Source: Methanoregulaceae archaeon
GTDB taxonomy: Archaea > Halobacteriota > Methanomicrobia > Methanomicrobiales > Methanospirillaceae
DNA: 5,296 bases
Direction: 5' to 3'
Assembly (NCBI GenBank): GCA_028679405.1
Contig: JAJRBP010000310.1
Coordinates: 1-5,296, forward strand
The position numbers and the translations under genes are program-made. The number at the start of each line of letters is the position of its first letter. Within the stretch, counting starts at the first letter, position 1. This document shows, in pieces, positions 1 through 5,296 of the stretch. Under the pieces are notes generated by a model that saw only the letters and a program-made list of their open reading frames with translations, ran no database searches and was not told where the DNA came from.

Positions 1-1
1 C

Positions 2-772
2 ACGGGAGCGGGCGGCGCGGTGACGAAGTCCATCGGCCCCCGCCCGAACCCAGGGCACCCTGGACCATGCCTCGTCGACACCGGCAACGGGCTGATCAAC
101 GCGATGGGCCTCCCGAACCCGTCGAAGGAGTTCCTCCGCGAGATGGAGGGCTCCGAAAAGCTCCCGCTGGTCGTGAGCGTCTACGGGGGGAGCCCCGAGG
201 AGTTCGGGACGGTCGCAGGATGGTTCGCCGGCCGTGCCGCAGGGTTCGAATTAAACCTCAGCTGTCCGCATGCCGAAGGATTCGGGGCCGCGCTCGGGAC
301 GGACCCGGACACCGTGGAGGCCTGTACCCGTGCGGTGAGCAGGCTGGGCATGCCGACATGGGTGAAACTCACCCCGAACGTGACCGATATCACTGCATGC
401 GGTATCGCGGCCGAGCAGGGCGGTGCGAGCGCGATCGTCGCGATCAACACGGTGAGGGCGATGCGGATCTCCACCGGGCTCCGGCGGCCTGTCCTCGGGA
501 ACCGTTTCGGCGGGCTCTCCGGCCCACCGATATTCCCCATCGCGGTCCGTTGCGTGTACGAGTTGTACGAGTCCTGCCGGATCCCGGTCATCGGGTGCGG
601 CGGGATACGGACCGCGGACAATGTTCTTGAGATGATGATGGCAGGTGCTTCGGCAGTCGAGATCGGGAGCGCCGTCCTCAGGGACGAGGAGGTGTTCCGG
701 CGGATCGCAGGCGACCTGTACGGGGAGGGCGGGCTTGAGCCGGCCGGGATCATCGGGTGCGCACATGAGTGA
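2..772 (+). CDS. pyrD: Dihydroorotate dehydrogenase, catalytic subunit (type 1B), 5'-truncated by the window edge
   Basis: This is the FMN-containing catalytic subunit that oxidises dihydroorotate to orotate, the fourth step of pyrimidine synthesis, in the cytoplasm. The frame is open from base 2, so the gene starts upstream; 256 residues are visible and roughly 40 N-terminal residues are missing compared with the usual ~300. Visible in order (fragment numbering): GAVTKSIG near the start (FMN region), GLINAMGLPNP at 30-40, ELNLSCPH at 83-90 with the family's catalytic cysteine as C88, VKLTPNVTD at 121-129 with the FMN-contacting lysine, AINT at 147-150, GGLSGPPI at 170-177, and the phosphate-binding IPVIGCGGI (194-202) and GASAVEIG (215-222). 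The GTG at 20 lies inside the conserved GAVTKS motif and is not a start. The stop overlaps pyrK by 8 bases, and pairing with PyrK identifies the NAD-linked type 1B enzyme. The position after SCP is His rather than the Asn of the Lactococcus enzymes, which I believe is common in archaeal versions. Confidence 0.95.
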   Translation, partial: TGAGGAVTKSIGPRPNPGHPGPCLVDTGNGLINAMGLPNPSKEFLREMEGSEKLPLVVSVYGGSPEEFGTVAGWFAGRAAGFELNLSCPHAEGFGAALGTDPDTVEACTRAVSRLGMPTWVKLTPNVTDITACGIAAEQGGASAIVAINTVRAMRISTGLRRPVLGNRFGGLSGPPIFPIAVRCVYELYESCRIPVIGCGGIRTADNVLEMMMAGASAVEIGSAVLRDEEVFRRIAGDLYGEGGLEPAGIIGCAHE

Positions 773-1544
773 AGAGCTTCCCACGGTTGTGGAGATAACC
801 CGGGTCGTCGAGGAGACTCCTTCGGTCCGGACTTTTTACTTCGACCACAGGTTTTCGTTCATCCCCGGTCAGTTCGTGATGGTCTGGGTCCCCGGGGTGG
901 ACGAGGTGCCGATGGCGCTCTCCTCGGGCGATGCCATAACCGTGCAGCGCGTCGGCGATGCGACCGGTGCCCTTTTCAAAATGAGGGCCGGAAGTCGTCT
1001 CGGTATCAGGGGACCGTTCGGGACCGGCTTTCCCAGGGACGGGGGCGTGCTCGCGGTGGCGGGCGGGGTCGGTGCCGCCCCACTCATGCCGCTCGTCCGG
1101 GAGGGGCTCGTAAAGACATTTCTCCTCGGGTCAAGGACGAGCTGCGAGCTTCCGTTCGCCAGGGAGATCCCCGAGTACACCAACCTGCACGTATCGACCG
1201 ATGATGGTTCGCAGGGGTACCATGGATCGGTAGTGGATCTAATGGCAAAGTACAGGTTACGGGAGTACAAAAGGATCTGTACCTGCGGGCCGGAGCCGAT
1301 GATGGCTGCGATATGGAAATTGCTCGAGAACGCAGGGATCACGGACCGCGGTGCCTTCAGCCTCCACCGTTACATGAAGTGCGGGATCGGAGTCTGCGGA
1401 TCGTGCTGCATCGATCCGTCTGGCGGCAGAGTATGCAGGGAAGGGCCGGTATTTTCAGGAGATTCACTCCGCGATTCCGAATTCGGGCATTACAGGAGGG
1501 GTCCGTCAGGAGAGCGGGATATCGTATGGGATCGTCAGCCGTAA
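765..1544 (+). CDS. pyrK: Dihydroorotate dehydrogenase electron-transfer subunit (FAD/[2Fe-2S])
   Basis: PyrK takes electrons from the FMN of PyrD through a [2Fe-2S] cluster to FAD and on to NAD+. The 259-residue protein matches the usual ~250-260. An FAD-binding barrel covers roughly 1-90, with IPGQFVMVWVPG at 33-44 and EVPMALS at 47-53. A nucleotide-binding domain follows, with AGGVGAAPL at 99-107 and CGPEPMM at 174-180. The C-terminal cluster motif has cysteines 206, 211, 214 and 224 (C-x4-C-x2-C-x9-C); C215 is an extra neighbour. The ATG at 765 lies inside the pyrD stop region (8-base overlap). No strong ribosome binding site precedes it, so translational coupling to pyrD is the likely means of expression. 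An open frame runs back to 645, but it lies entirely within pyrD and adds no PyrK-like sequence. Related ferredoxin-reductase subunits share this architecture, but the pyrD overlap settles the identity. Confidence 0.95.
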   Translation: MSEELPTVVEITRVVEETPSVRTFYFDHRFSFIPGQFVMVWVPGVDEVPMALSSGDAITVQRVGDATGALFKMRAGSRLGIRGPFGTGFPRDGGVLAVAGGVGAAPLMPLVREGLVKTFLLGSRTSCELPFAREIPEYTNLHVSTDDGSQGYHGSVVDLMAKYRLREYKRICTCGPEPMMAAIWKLLENAGITDRGAFSLHRYMKCGIGVCGSCCIDPSGGRVCREGPVFSGDSLRDSEFGHYRRGPSGERDIVWDRQP

Positions 1545-1620
1545 GCCGGCATTAATGTCAAACCCTCCATTTCCCTGTATAATCAACACAAAACAGCCGG
1601 ATTCGGCCGAAAAACAAAAA

Positions 1621-1656
1621 GAAAGCTATTAATAAGACCACAAAGGATTTTTATTT
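1621..1656 (+). promoter_or_regulatory. fdhC: Probable archaeal promoter(s) for fdhC: two BRE/TATA-like elements
   Basis: Two A/T-rich boxes stand out in the 178-base gap. One is GAAAG (1621-1625, BRE-like) followed by CTATTAATAA (1626-1635). The other is CAAAGG (1641-1646) followed by ATTTTTATTT (1647-1656). With the archaeal spacing of about 25 bases from box to start site, transcripts would begin near 1655 or 1680, leaving a leader of roughly 45-70 bases before fdhC. The surrounding sequence is GC-rich, so the boxes contrast clearly with it. Which box is used, or whether both are, cannot be decided from sequence. Confidence 0.55.
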
Positions 1657-1706
1657 GGACCTATACGGGAACTGGACTATGGTCATTGGTATAGGTAGGA
1701 TTTCAT

Positions 1707-1714
1707 GAGAGGTG
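1707..1714 (+). promoter_or_regulatory. Ribosome binding site of fdhC
   Basis: GAGAGGTG ends eight bases before the ATG at 1723 and is complementary to the archaeal 16S 3' end (consensus GGAGGTGAT). It fixes the fdhC start and is the clearest ribosome binding site in the window; the other genes have weak or no such site. Confidence 0.75.
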
Positions 1715-1722
1715 TGTAAAAA

Positions 1723-2598
1723 ATGGTATTTCATCCACCAGTCGCAATCGTCGCGAAAGCGGGCGATGCCGGTAAGTACAAGGTAGGACTGCCGGCCTGG
1801 AACATGATCATGAGAGGTTTCATGTCCGGCGCCTATATCGCCATGGGAGGTGCCCTTGCAACCGTATGCAGCACCGGCATTATGGCAACTGATGCAGCGC
1901 TGAGATATGGAACTGCAAGTGCAGGTTTCTCGCAACTCATCCTGGGAGCAGTGTTCCCTGTTGGGCTTATCATCACCGTGCTGACGGGTGCCGAACTCTT
2001 CACCGGTGACGCAATGCTCGCCCCGATGGCTGCATTCATCCACAAGGTCACCTGGGCCCAGGTCATCAACCTCTGGATATGGGTATATATCGGGAACCTG
2101 ATCGGGTCCCTCGTGTTCGCGTACATCATGGCGAATGGTCCATGTATCTCGGTCGATGCTGCAGGCGCCGTTTCAGTTTCCGCTTTCGGAACGCGTGCAG
2201 TCGCGATAGGAATCGCGAAGACCAGTTACTTCGGTGCCATGGGCATGTGGTCCGCATTCCTGAAGGGCGTAGCCTGTAACTGGCTCGTCAACCTCGCCAT
2301 CCTGCTCGGTATCTGTGCAGATGACCTGGTTGGGAAGTTCTTCGGGATCTGGTTCCCGATCATGGCCTTCGTCTCGACAGGGTTCGAGCACTCGATCGCC
2401 AATATGTACTTCATTCCTGCAGGGATCCTGACCCAGGCGTACGGGGCGACTAATGCGAACCCGGCCGTCCTCAACTGGGTGACGATGTGGACGAACAACG
2501 TCATCATTGTCACTATCGGTAACATCGTCGGAGGAATGTTCTTCGTCGGTGTTATTTACTGGGTTGCGTTCCGGAAAGAGATCGCAGCACTCAAGTAG
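1723..2598 (+). CDS. fdhC: Formate transporter, FNT (FocA/NirC/FdhC) family
   Basis: This is an integral membrane channel of the formate/nitrite transporter family, expected to form a pentamer that moves formate into the cell for formate dehydrogenase and methanogenesis. The 291 residues match the family length. Membrane segments can be placed at roughly 30-52, 67-92, 112-137, 177-198, 205-222 and 256-284. Family landmarks are present: LTGAELFTGD at 87-96 (the loop with the pore threonine, T94), FLKGVACNWLVN at 179-190 with conserved K181 and N186, and GFEHSIANMYFIPAG at 220-234 with the central pore histidine H223. The ATG at 1723 is set by a good ribosome binding site. A formate substrate is inferred from the methanogen context; nitrite or other small-anion transport by FNT relatives is possible. 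No fdhA or fdhB lies in the window, so the transporter is separated here from formate dehydrogenase genes. The OB-fold gene starts six bases after its stop. Confidence 0.93.
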   Translation: MVFHPPVAIVAKAGDAGKYKVGLPAWNMIMRGFMSGAYIAMGGALATVCSTGIMATDAALRYGTASAGFSQLILGAVFPVGLIITVLTGAELFTGDAMLAPMAAFIHKVTWAQVINLWIWVYIGNLIGSLVFAYIMANGPCISVDAAGAVSVSAFGTRAVAIGIAKTSYFGAMGMWSAFLKGVACNWLVNLAILLGICADDLVGKFFGIWFPIMAFVSTGFEHSIANMYFIPAGILTQAYGATNANPAVLNWVTMWTNNVIIVTIGNIVGGMFFVGVIYWVAFRKEIAALK

Positions 2599-2604
2599 AG
2601 CTGA

Positions 2605-3135
2605 ATGAAGATCGGAACAGTCAATGTGAGGATTTCAATCGTCGCGGTCGCGGTGGTTGTCTTCTTCGCAATTTTTTTATCGTTTGCTTATCTGACGACA
2701 GGAGACCCGAACATTCTTCTCTGGGGCATTCCATGTCTTGTCCTGCTTCTTGTCATCCCGATAGGGCTCAACTACATGAGCCAGAGCCAGTACCAGGCGA
2801 TAGAGCCGGTGTACCAGGCCGAGGCGAAGAACGTCCGCATCAGGATGATAAATGACTCGCTGCTCAACAAGCCGGTCAGGATCGAGGGAGTCGTCGAGCG
2901 TTCATATTTCCAGTTCTTGAACCGCCCGCAGTTCCTCGTTGCCGACAGGACCGGCGAGATCTCGGTCAAGATGTTCACCACCCCGAAGGAGGAGATCCGG
3001 AAGGGCGATGTGGTCGAGGTCGTGGGCATGGTGATAAAGCGGTACGTGATCACGGGCGACCCGGTGATCAACTGTGTCTCAATTCGCAAGATAAGCAAAA
3101 AAATCGAGGCAATGAAGGATACCTCGAAGGATTGA
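2605..3135 (+). CDS. Membrane-anchored OB-fold protein co-transcribed with fdhC
   Basis: This 176-residue protein has two hydrophobic helices (about 9-30 and 37-56) joined by a short polar turn, then a soluble domain. The segment 87-164 reads as a five-strand OB-fold of the tRNA_anti/nucleic-acid-binding type: KPVRIEGVVER (89-99), FLVADRTGEISVKMF (110-124), GDVVEVVGMVIKR (134-146) and the closing strand around VINCVSIRKI (154-163). The charged tail is lysine-rich. The basic N-terminus and hairpin topology suggest the OB domain faces the cytoplasm. The function is unknown: nucleic-acid binding is a property of the fold, not shown here, and an NfeD-like membrane-organising role is an equally fair guess from the TM-plus-OB layout. 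The six-base spacing after fdhC, with no room for a promoter, implies co-expression and perhaps a partnership with the channel. The ribosome binding site is weak (AGTAGAG), consistent with coupling to fdhC. Confidence 0.85.
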   Translation: MKIGTVNVRISIVAVAVVVFFAIFLSFAYLTTGDPNILLWGIPCLVLLLVIPIGLNYMSQSQYQAIEPVYQAEAKNVRIRMINDSLLNKPVRIEGVVERSYFQFLNRPQFLVADRTGEISVKMFTTPKEEIRKGDVVEVVGMVIKRYVITGDPVINCVSIRKISKKIEAMKDTSKD

Positions 3136-3175
3136 ACAATCCTTTCGGTATACCTCCTGTATTCCCCCGGCGGTG

Positions 3176-4177
3176 ATGTTCCTGGAGAAACGGGTTCTCC
3201 TTGTCCTCGCGGCCGCTGTCGTTCTCCTTGTCTCTGCCGCATTCACGTTTTTGCTCCGCGATGACGGGCTGCCGCTCGTCTTCCTGGTATACGACTCCGA
3301 GGAGGGCGACCTCTCTTACACCGACAACGCACTCCGGGGCCTGCTGGCAGCCGCGAACGAAACGAAGTTCAGGCACAGGGTGTTCGTCCTGCCTGAACGC
3401 GACCTGTTTCGCCGCCAGATCGCGGAGAGCAGTGGGCCGGAGAGACCTGGCCTGGTGATCACGGTCGGGTATAACTTCGCGGAAAGCACGAGGCAGTGGG
3501 CCGAAGAGAACCCTGACATCAGCTTCCTCGCGATCGACCAGTCATCTTCCGGTGCGAAGAACGTGAGAGCAGAAGAGTTCACCGCGTATGGATCGAGTTA
3601 CCTTGCCGGGATCCTCGCGGCGAATGCAACGAAGACCGGCCGGGTTGGGATCGTCCTCGGGGCACCCTCGACCGTACTTGATAGTTTCCTGGCCGGGTAC
3701 CGCGACGGTGCCGGCCGATCGGTCGCGGTCGACGTGAAGTACATCGCCAACGATACGAGCGGTTTCATGGACCCGGACCGGGCAGGGGAGATCGCCGCCT
3801 CGATGTACCTGAACGGGACCGATGTGATCTACACGGTGGCAGGCTTCTCCGGCACGGGCGCCATCCGTGAGGCGGAGAAGGCACCCGGCAGGTATATCAT
3901 CGGCGTAGACTCCGACCAGAGCGGACTTGGGCCTTCGGTGGTCCTCGCGTCGGCAGTGAAGCGGGTGGATGTAGCCGTACATACCGGTATTGTCCGTTAC
4001 CTGAACGGGACGTTCACCCCGGGGGAGGAACTCCTCGGTCTCTCGTCCGGGGGGACGGACCTCGTTTTCAACCCTGCATTTTCAGGATTCGAAGAAGGTG
4101 TCATGGCAGGGAGAGATGAGGCCGAGCAGGCAGAGGCCCGCTACCTTGCTATACGCGTGACCGGTGGAAACGTATAA
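3176..4177 (+). CDS. BMP/PnrA-family substrate-binding-like protein, N-terminally anchored
   Basis: The 333-residue protein has a short basic N-terminus (MFLEKR), one hydrophobic helix (7-27), then a periplasmic-binding-protein fold of the basic membrane protein (BMP/PnrA) family, whose members bind nucleosides or related ligands for ABC transporters. Supporting motifs are DLSYTDNALRG (45-55, matching the family's D-x-S-F-N region), LAIDQ (118-122), AYGSSYLAGILAA (137-149), GRVGIVLG (155-162), DVIYTVAGFSGTGAI (216-230) and the hallmark IIGVDSDQ (241-248), followed by VLASAVKRVDVAV (256-268). No lipobox cysteine follows the hydrophobic stretch, so it is probably a signal-anchored protein rather than a lipoprotein. 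Five N-x-S/T sequons (N61, N150, N192, N213, N277) fit a glycosylated surface location. ATG 3176 was chosen over the adjoining GTG 3173; a GGCGGTGATG stretch resembling a ribosome binding site overlaps the start itself. No permease or ATPase gene lies in the window. Its ligand is unknown, and a sensor role is possible. Confidence 0.85.
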   Translation: MFLEKRVLLVLAAAVVLLVSAAFTFLLRDDGLPLVFLVYDSEEGDLSYTDNALRGLLAAANETKFRHRVFVLPERDLFRRQIAESSGPERPGLVITVGYNFAESTRQWAEENPDISFLAIDQSSSGAKNVRAEEFTAYGSSYLAGILAANATKTGRVGIVLGAPSTVLDSFLAGYRDGAGRSVAVDVKYIANDTSGFMDPDRAGEIAASMYLNGTDVIYTVAGFSGTGAIREAEKAPGRYIIGVDSDQSGLGPSVVLASAVKRVDVAVHTGIVRYLNGTFTPGEELLGLSSGGTDLVFNPAFSGFEEGVMAGRDEAEQAEARYLAIRVTGGNV

Positions 4178-4198
4178 TCCTGGAGACCCGAATCCTCC

Positions 4199-4514
4199 AT
4201 CCGATCGGCACAATTGAGGAAAAACGGACGGTATTCCGGTATGGTTCCCCCTGACTCCTTATCCGGTCGGCTTAATCGAATAAAAACGGACGGCATTCCA
4301 GGGTTTGCATCTCACTGACCCCTTATCCGGTCGGCTCAATCGAATAAAAACGGACAGCATTCCAGGGTTTGCTTCTCAATGACCCCTCATCCGGTCGGCA
4401 CAATCGGAAAAACAAACCGGCATTCCGGACTTTAACTTCACACTGACCCCTTATCCGGTCGGCTCAATGGAGCAACGTGGTGCCATTTCAGCGATATCAG
4501 TCTCTTGCTGTCCT
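4199..4514. repeat. Tandem array of about five 64-bp units between genes
   Basis: Units begin with ATCCGGTCGGC (ATCCGATCGGC in the first) at 4199, 4261, 4325, 4389 and 4453, giving lengths of 62, 64, 64 and 64. The fifth unit is recognisable for 16 bases and then decays, with a trace at CATTTCAG (4484-4491), to about 4514. Units 2 and 3 differ at only about 5 of 64 positions; units 1 and 4 are more diverged. Internal landmarks are an A-rich stretch such as AATAAAAACGGAC, then GCATTCC, then CTGACCCCTT at the unit end. Because 64 is not a multiple of 3, the array cannot encode an in-frame protein repeat. It is not CRISPR-like, since no part of the unit behaves as a unique spacer. It fills nearly all of the 419 bases between the flanking genes. 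Confidence 0.9.
4251..4462. other. Four phased short dyads inside the 64-bp repeats
   Basis: At each junction of units an imperfect inverted repeat can be read: arm CTGACC, 8-base loop CCTTATCC, arm GGTCGG (six pairs including one G-T). Copies lie at 4251-4270 (left arm CTGACT), 4315-4334, 4379-4398 (left arm ATGACC, loop CCTCATCC) and 4443-4462. Their spacing is exactly 64 bases each time, about six turns of B-DNA, so all dyads would face the same side of the helix. They could be protein-binding sites or small RNA hairpins; the sequence alone does not decide. Confidence 0.6.
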
Positions 4515-4526
4515 TTTTTGTTTTAC
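4511..4526 (+). terminator. Possible T-rich archaeal terminator after the repeat array
   Basis: TCCTTTTTTGTTTTAC is the only long T-tract on the + strand between the BMP-like gene and the molybdoenzyme gene. Archaeal transcription commonly ends at such U-tracts, so a transcript from the BMP-like gene or from the array may stop here. No strong hairpin directly precedes it. The tract could instead be an unusual promoter element for the next gene, about 70-85 bases downstream, but it lacks the alternating T/A character of a TATA box. Confidence 0.4.
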
Positions 4527-4596
4527 AGGGAGACGTTGCGGAGAGATCCTGCCCTGATCCAAGACTTGATGAATGATCCGGGCACATGAAACCGGC

Positions 4597-5277
4597 ATGG
4601 ACAAACGGGCAGCTCTTATGGGCCTCTCCATTTTCGTGATGGTCTTCGCCGTCATCATCCTGGTACTGCGCTTCCCAGGCCTTGGCGGCGCCCCGATTCC
4701 GCTCTCCGGAGTCGAAGTGAGGTCGTATAACGGGCAGAATCTTTCGTCAGTGAACGATTTCCGGGAAAATTCCATCAGGGGAGTCCAGCACGTCAACATC
4801 ACCGACTACAGGCTGACCGTCACCGGCCTTACTGACCGGACTCTCAACTACACATACGACGAGATCCTCGGGAAATATCCCCATTATTCAAAAGTGATCA
4901 CCCTCTTCTGCGTCGAAGGCTGGGACGCGACGATCCTGTACGATGGCGTCCTTGTCCGGGACCTCATCGCTGACGCCGGCCCCGATCCCCAGGTCACCAC
5001 CGTTGTTTTCACTGCGGTTGACGGGTACACCACCGCGTTCCCGCTTTCGTACTTCACCGAACGGGACATCCTCATGGCTTACCGGATGAACAACGTCACG
5101 ATGCCTGCCGAAAGGGGTTACCCGTTCCAGCTTGCGGCAGAGGAGAAGTGGGGGTACAAGTGGATCAAGTGGATTACCAGGATCGAGCTCACCGACGAAC
5201 AGTCGTACCGCGGATACTGGGAAGAGCGGGGTTATTCCAACGACGGGGACCTGAGCAACGGCTTCTTCGCACCGTGA
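4597..5277 (+). CDS. Membrane-anchored molybdopterin oxidoreductase, sulfite oxidase/YedY-like fold
   Basis: The 226-residue protein has an N-terminal hydrophobic helix (about 6-25) after MDKR, a linker, and an oxidoreductase molybdopterin-binding domain (about 65-200). Key motifs are DYRLTVTGL (70-78), LFCVEGWD (103-110) in which C105 is the expected Mo-coordinating cysteine, YDGVLVRDLI (115-124), TAVDGYTTAFPLSY (139-152), RGYPFQLAAEEKWGYKWIKW (173-192) and the closing YWEERGYSNDGD (207-218). The C-terminal dimerisation domain of true sulfite oxidases is absent, as in YedY-like proteins, so the substrate is unknown. Four sequons (N48, N67, N84, N166) support an extracytoplasmic position. ATG 4597 was chosen because it puts a short basic segment directly before the helix; an in-frame ATG at 4573 would add eight residues, and neither start has a clear ribosome binding site. 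There is no classical RR twin-arginine motif, only KR. No redox partner is visible; 19 bases remain after the stop. Confidence 0.88.
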   Translation: MDKRAALMGLSIFVMVFAVIILVLRFPGLGGAPIPLSGVEVRSYNGQNLSSVNDFRENSIRGVQHVNITDYRLTVTGLTDRTLNYTYDEILGKYPHYSKVITLFCVEGWDATILYDGVLVRDLIADAGPDPQVTTVVFTAVDGYTTAFPLSYFTERDILMAYRMNNVTMPAERGYPFQLAAEEKWGYKWIKWITRIELTDEQSYRGYWEERGYSNDGDLSNGFFAP

Positions 5278-5296
5278 ACCGACGACTTGCTCCGGG

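Noticed and set aside
645..764. Upstream extension of pyrK by 40 codons
   Set aside because: The extension lies wholly inside pyrD in another frame and has no PyrK-like sequence; the conserved protein begins at the ATG at 765.
1596..1620. Hairpin GCCG-GATT-CGGC followed by A-rich sequence, a possible minus-strand terminator
   Set aside because: The stem is only four pairs, no minus-strand gene ends here, and the A-rich stretch is better read as part of the fdhC promoter region.
1809..1824. Internal start at Met34 of FdhC, preceded by CATGAGAGGT, an exact copy of the sequence at 1704-1713 that includes the real ribosome binding site
   Set aside because: The spacing from GAGGT to this ATG is only three bases, and the protein upstream matches the FNT family N-terminus. 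A 10-base match is most likely chance.
3542..3982. Minus-strand open frame of 146 codons opposite the BMP-like gene, and similar antisense frames elsewhere
   Set aside because: Their translations show no recognisable domain and lie antisense to well-supported genes; long shadow frames are expected in GC-rich DNA.
4199..4514. CRISPR array
   Set aside because: The repeats are periodic, but the whole 64-bp unit is similar between copies (units 2 and 3 differ at about 5 positions), so there are no unique spacers, and no cas genes are visible.
4199..4514. Replication origin with Orc1/Cdc6 (ORB) boxes, because units contain TTCCAGGG and CCCC stretches
   Set aside because: The T-T-C-C-A dyad with its paired G-G-A-A and same-strand G-string is not present, and no cdc6/orc1 gene lies in the window.

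Overview
The window looks like chromosomal DNA from a hydrogenotrophic, formate-using methanogenic archaeon, most likely of the order Methanomicrobiales. The reasons are a GC-rich archaeal pyrD-pyrK pair, a formate transporter of the FdhC type, archaeal BRE/TATA-like promoter sequence, a GAGGTG ribosome binding site, and exported proteins rich in N-glycosylation sequons (N-x-S/T). The genus is an inference from protein style; no rRNA or other marker is present. All genes I can support are on the + strand.

Layout: (1) Bases 2-772 hold the 3' part of pyrD (dihydroorotate dehydrogenase, type 1B), which overlaps pyrK (765-1544), its FAD/[2Fe-2S] electron-transfer subunit. Together they oxidise dihydroorotate to orotate in pyrimidine synthesis. 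(2) Bases 1545-1722 are intergenic, with two TATA-like elements and a ribosome binding site for the next operon. (3) fdhC (1723-2598, formate channel) is followed six bases later by a small membrane-anchored OB-fold protein (2605-3135); the two are almost certainly co-transcribed. (4) Bases 3176-4177 encode a membrane-anchored, surface-exposed substrate-binding-like protein of the BMP/PnrA family, with no ABC transporter genes beside it in the window. (5) Bases 4178-4596 are non-coding. They hold a tandem array of about five 64-bp units (4199 to about 4514), in which four small dyads sit exactly 64 bp apart, followed by a T-rich tract. (6) Bases 4597-5277 encode a single-domain, membrane-anchored molybdopterin oxidoreductase of the sulfite oxidase/YedY fold.

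The first half is core metabolism: pyrimidine synthesis and formate uptake for methanogenesis. The second half is accessory envelope functions. The items most worth a second look are the 64-bp phased repeat array, the fdhC/OB-fold membrane pair, and the two exported proteins flanking the array: a solute-binding protein with no transporter in sight, and a molybdoenzyme with no clear twin-arginine signal.
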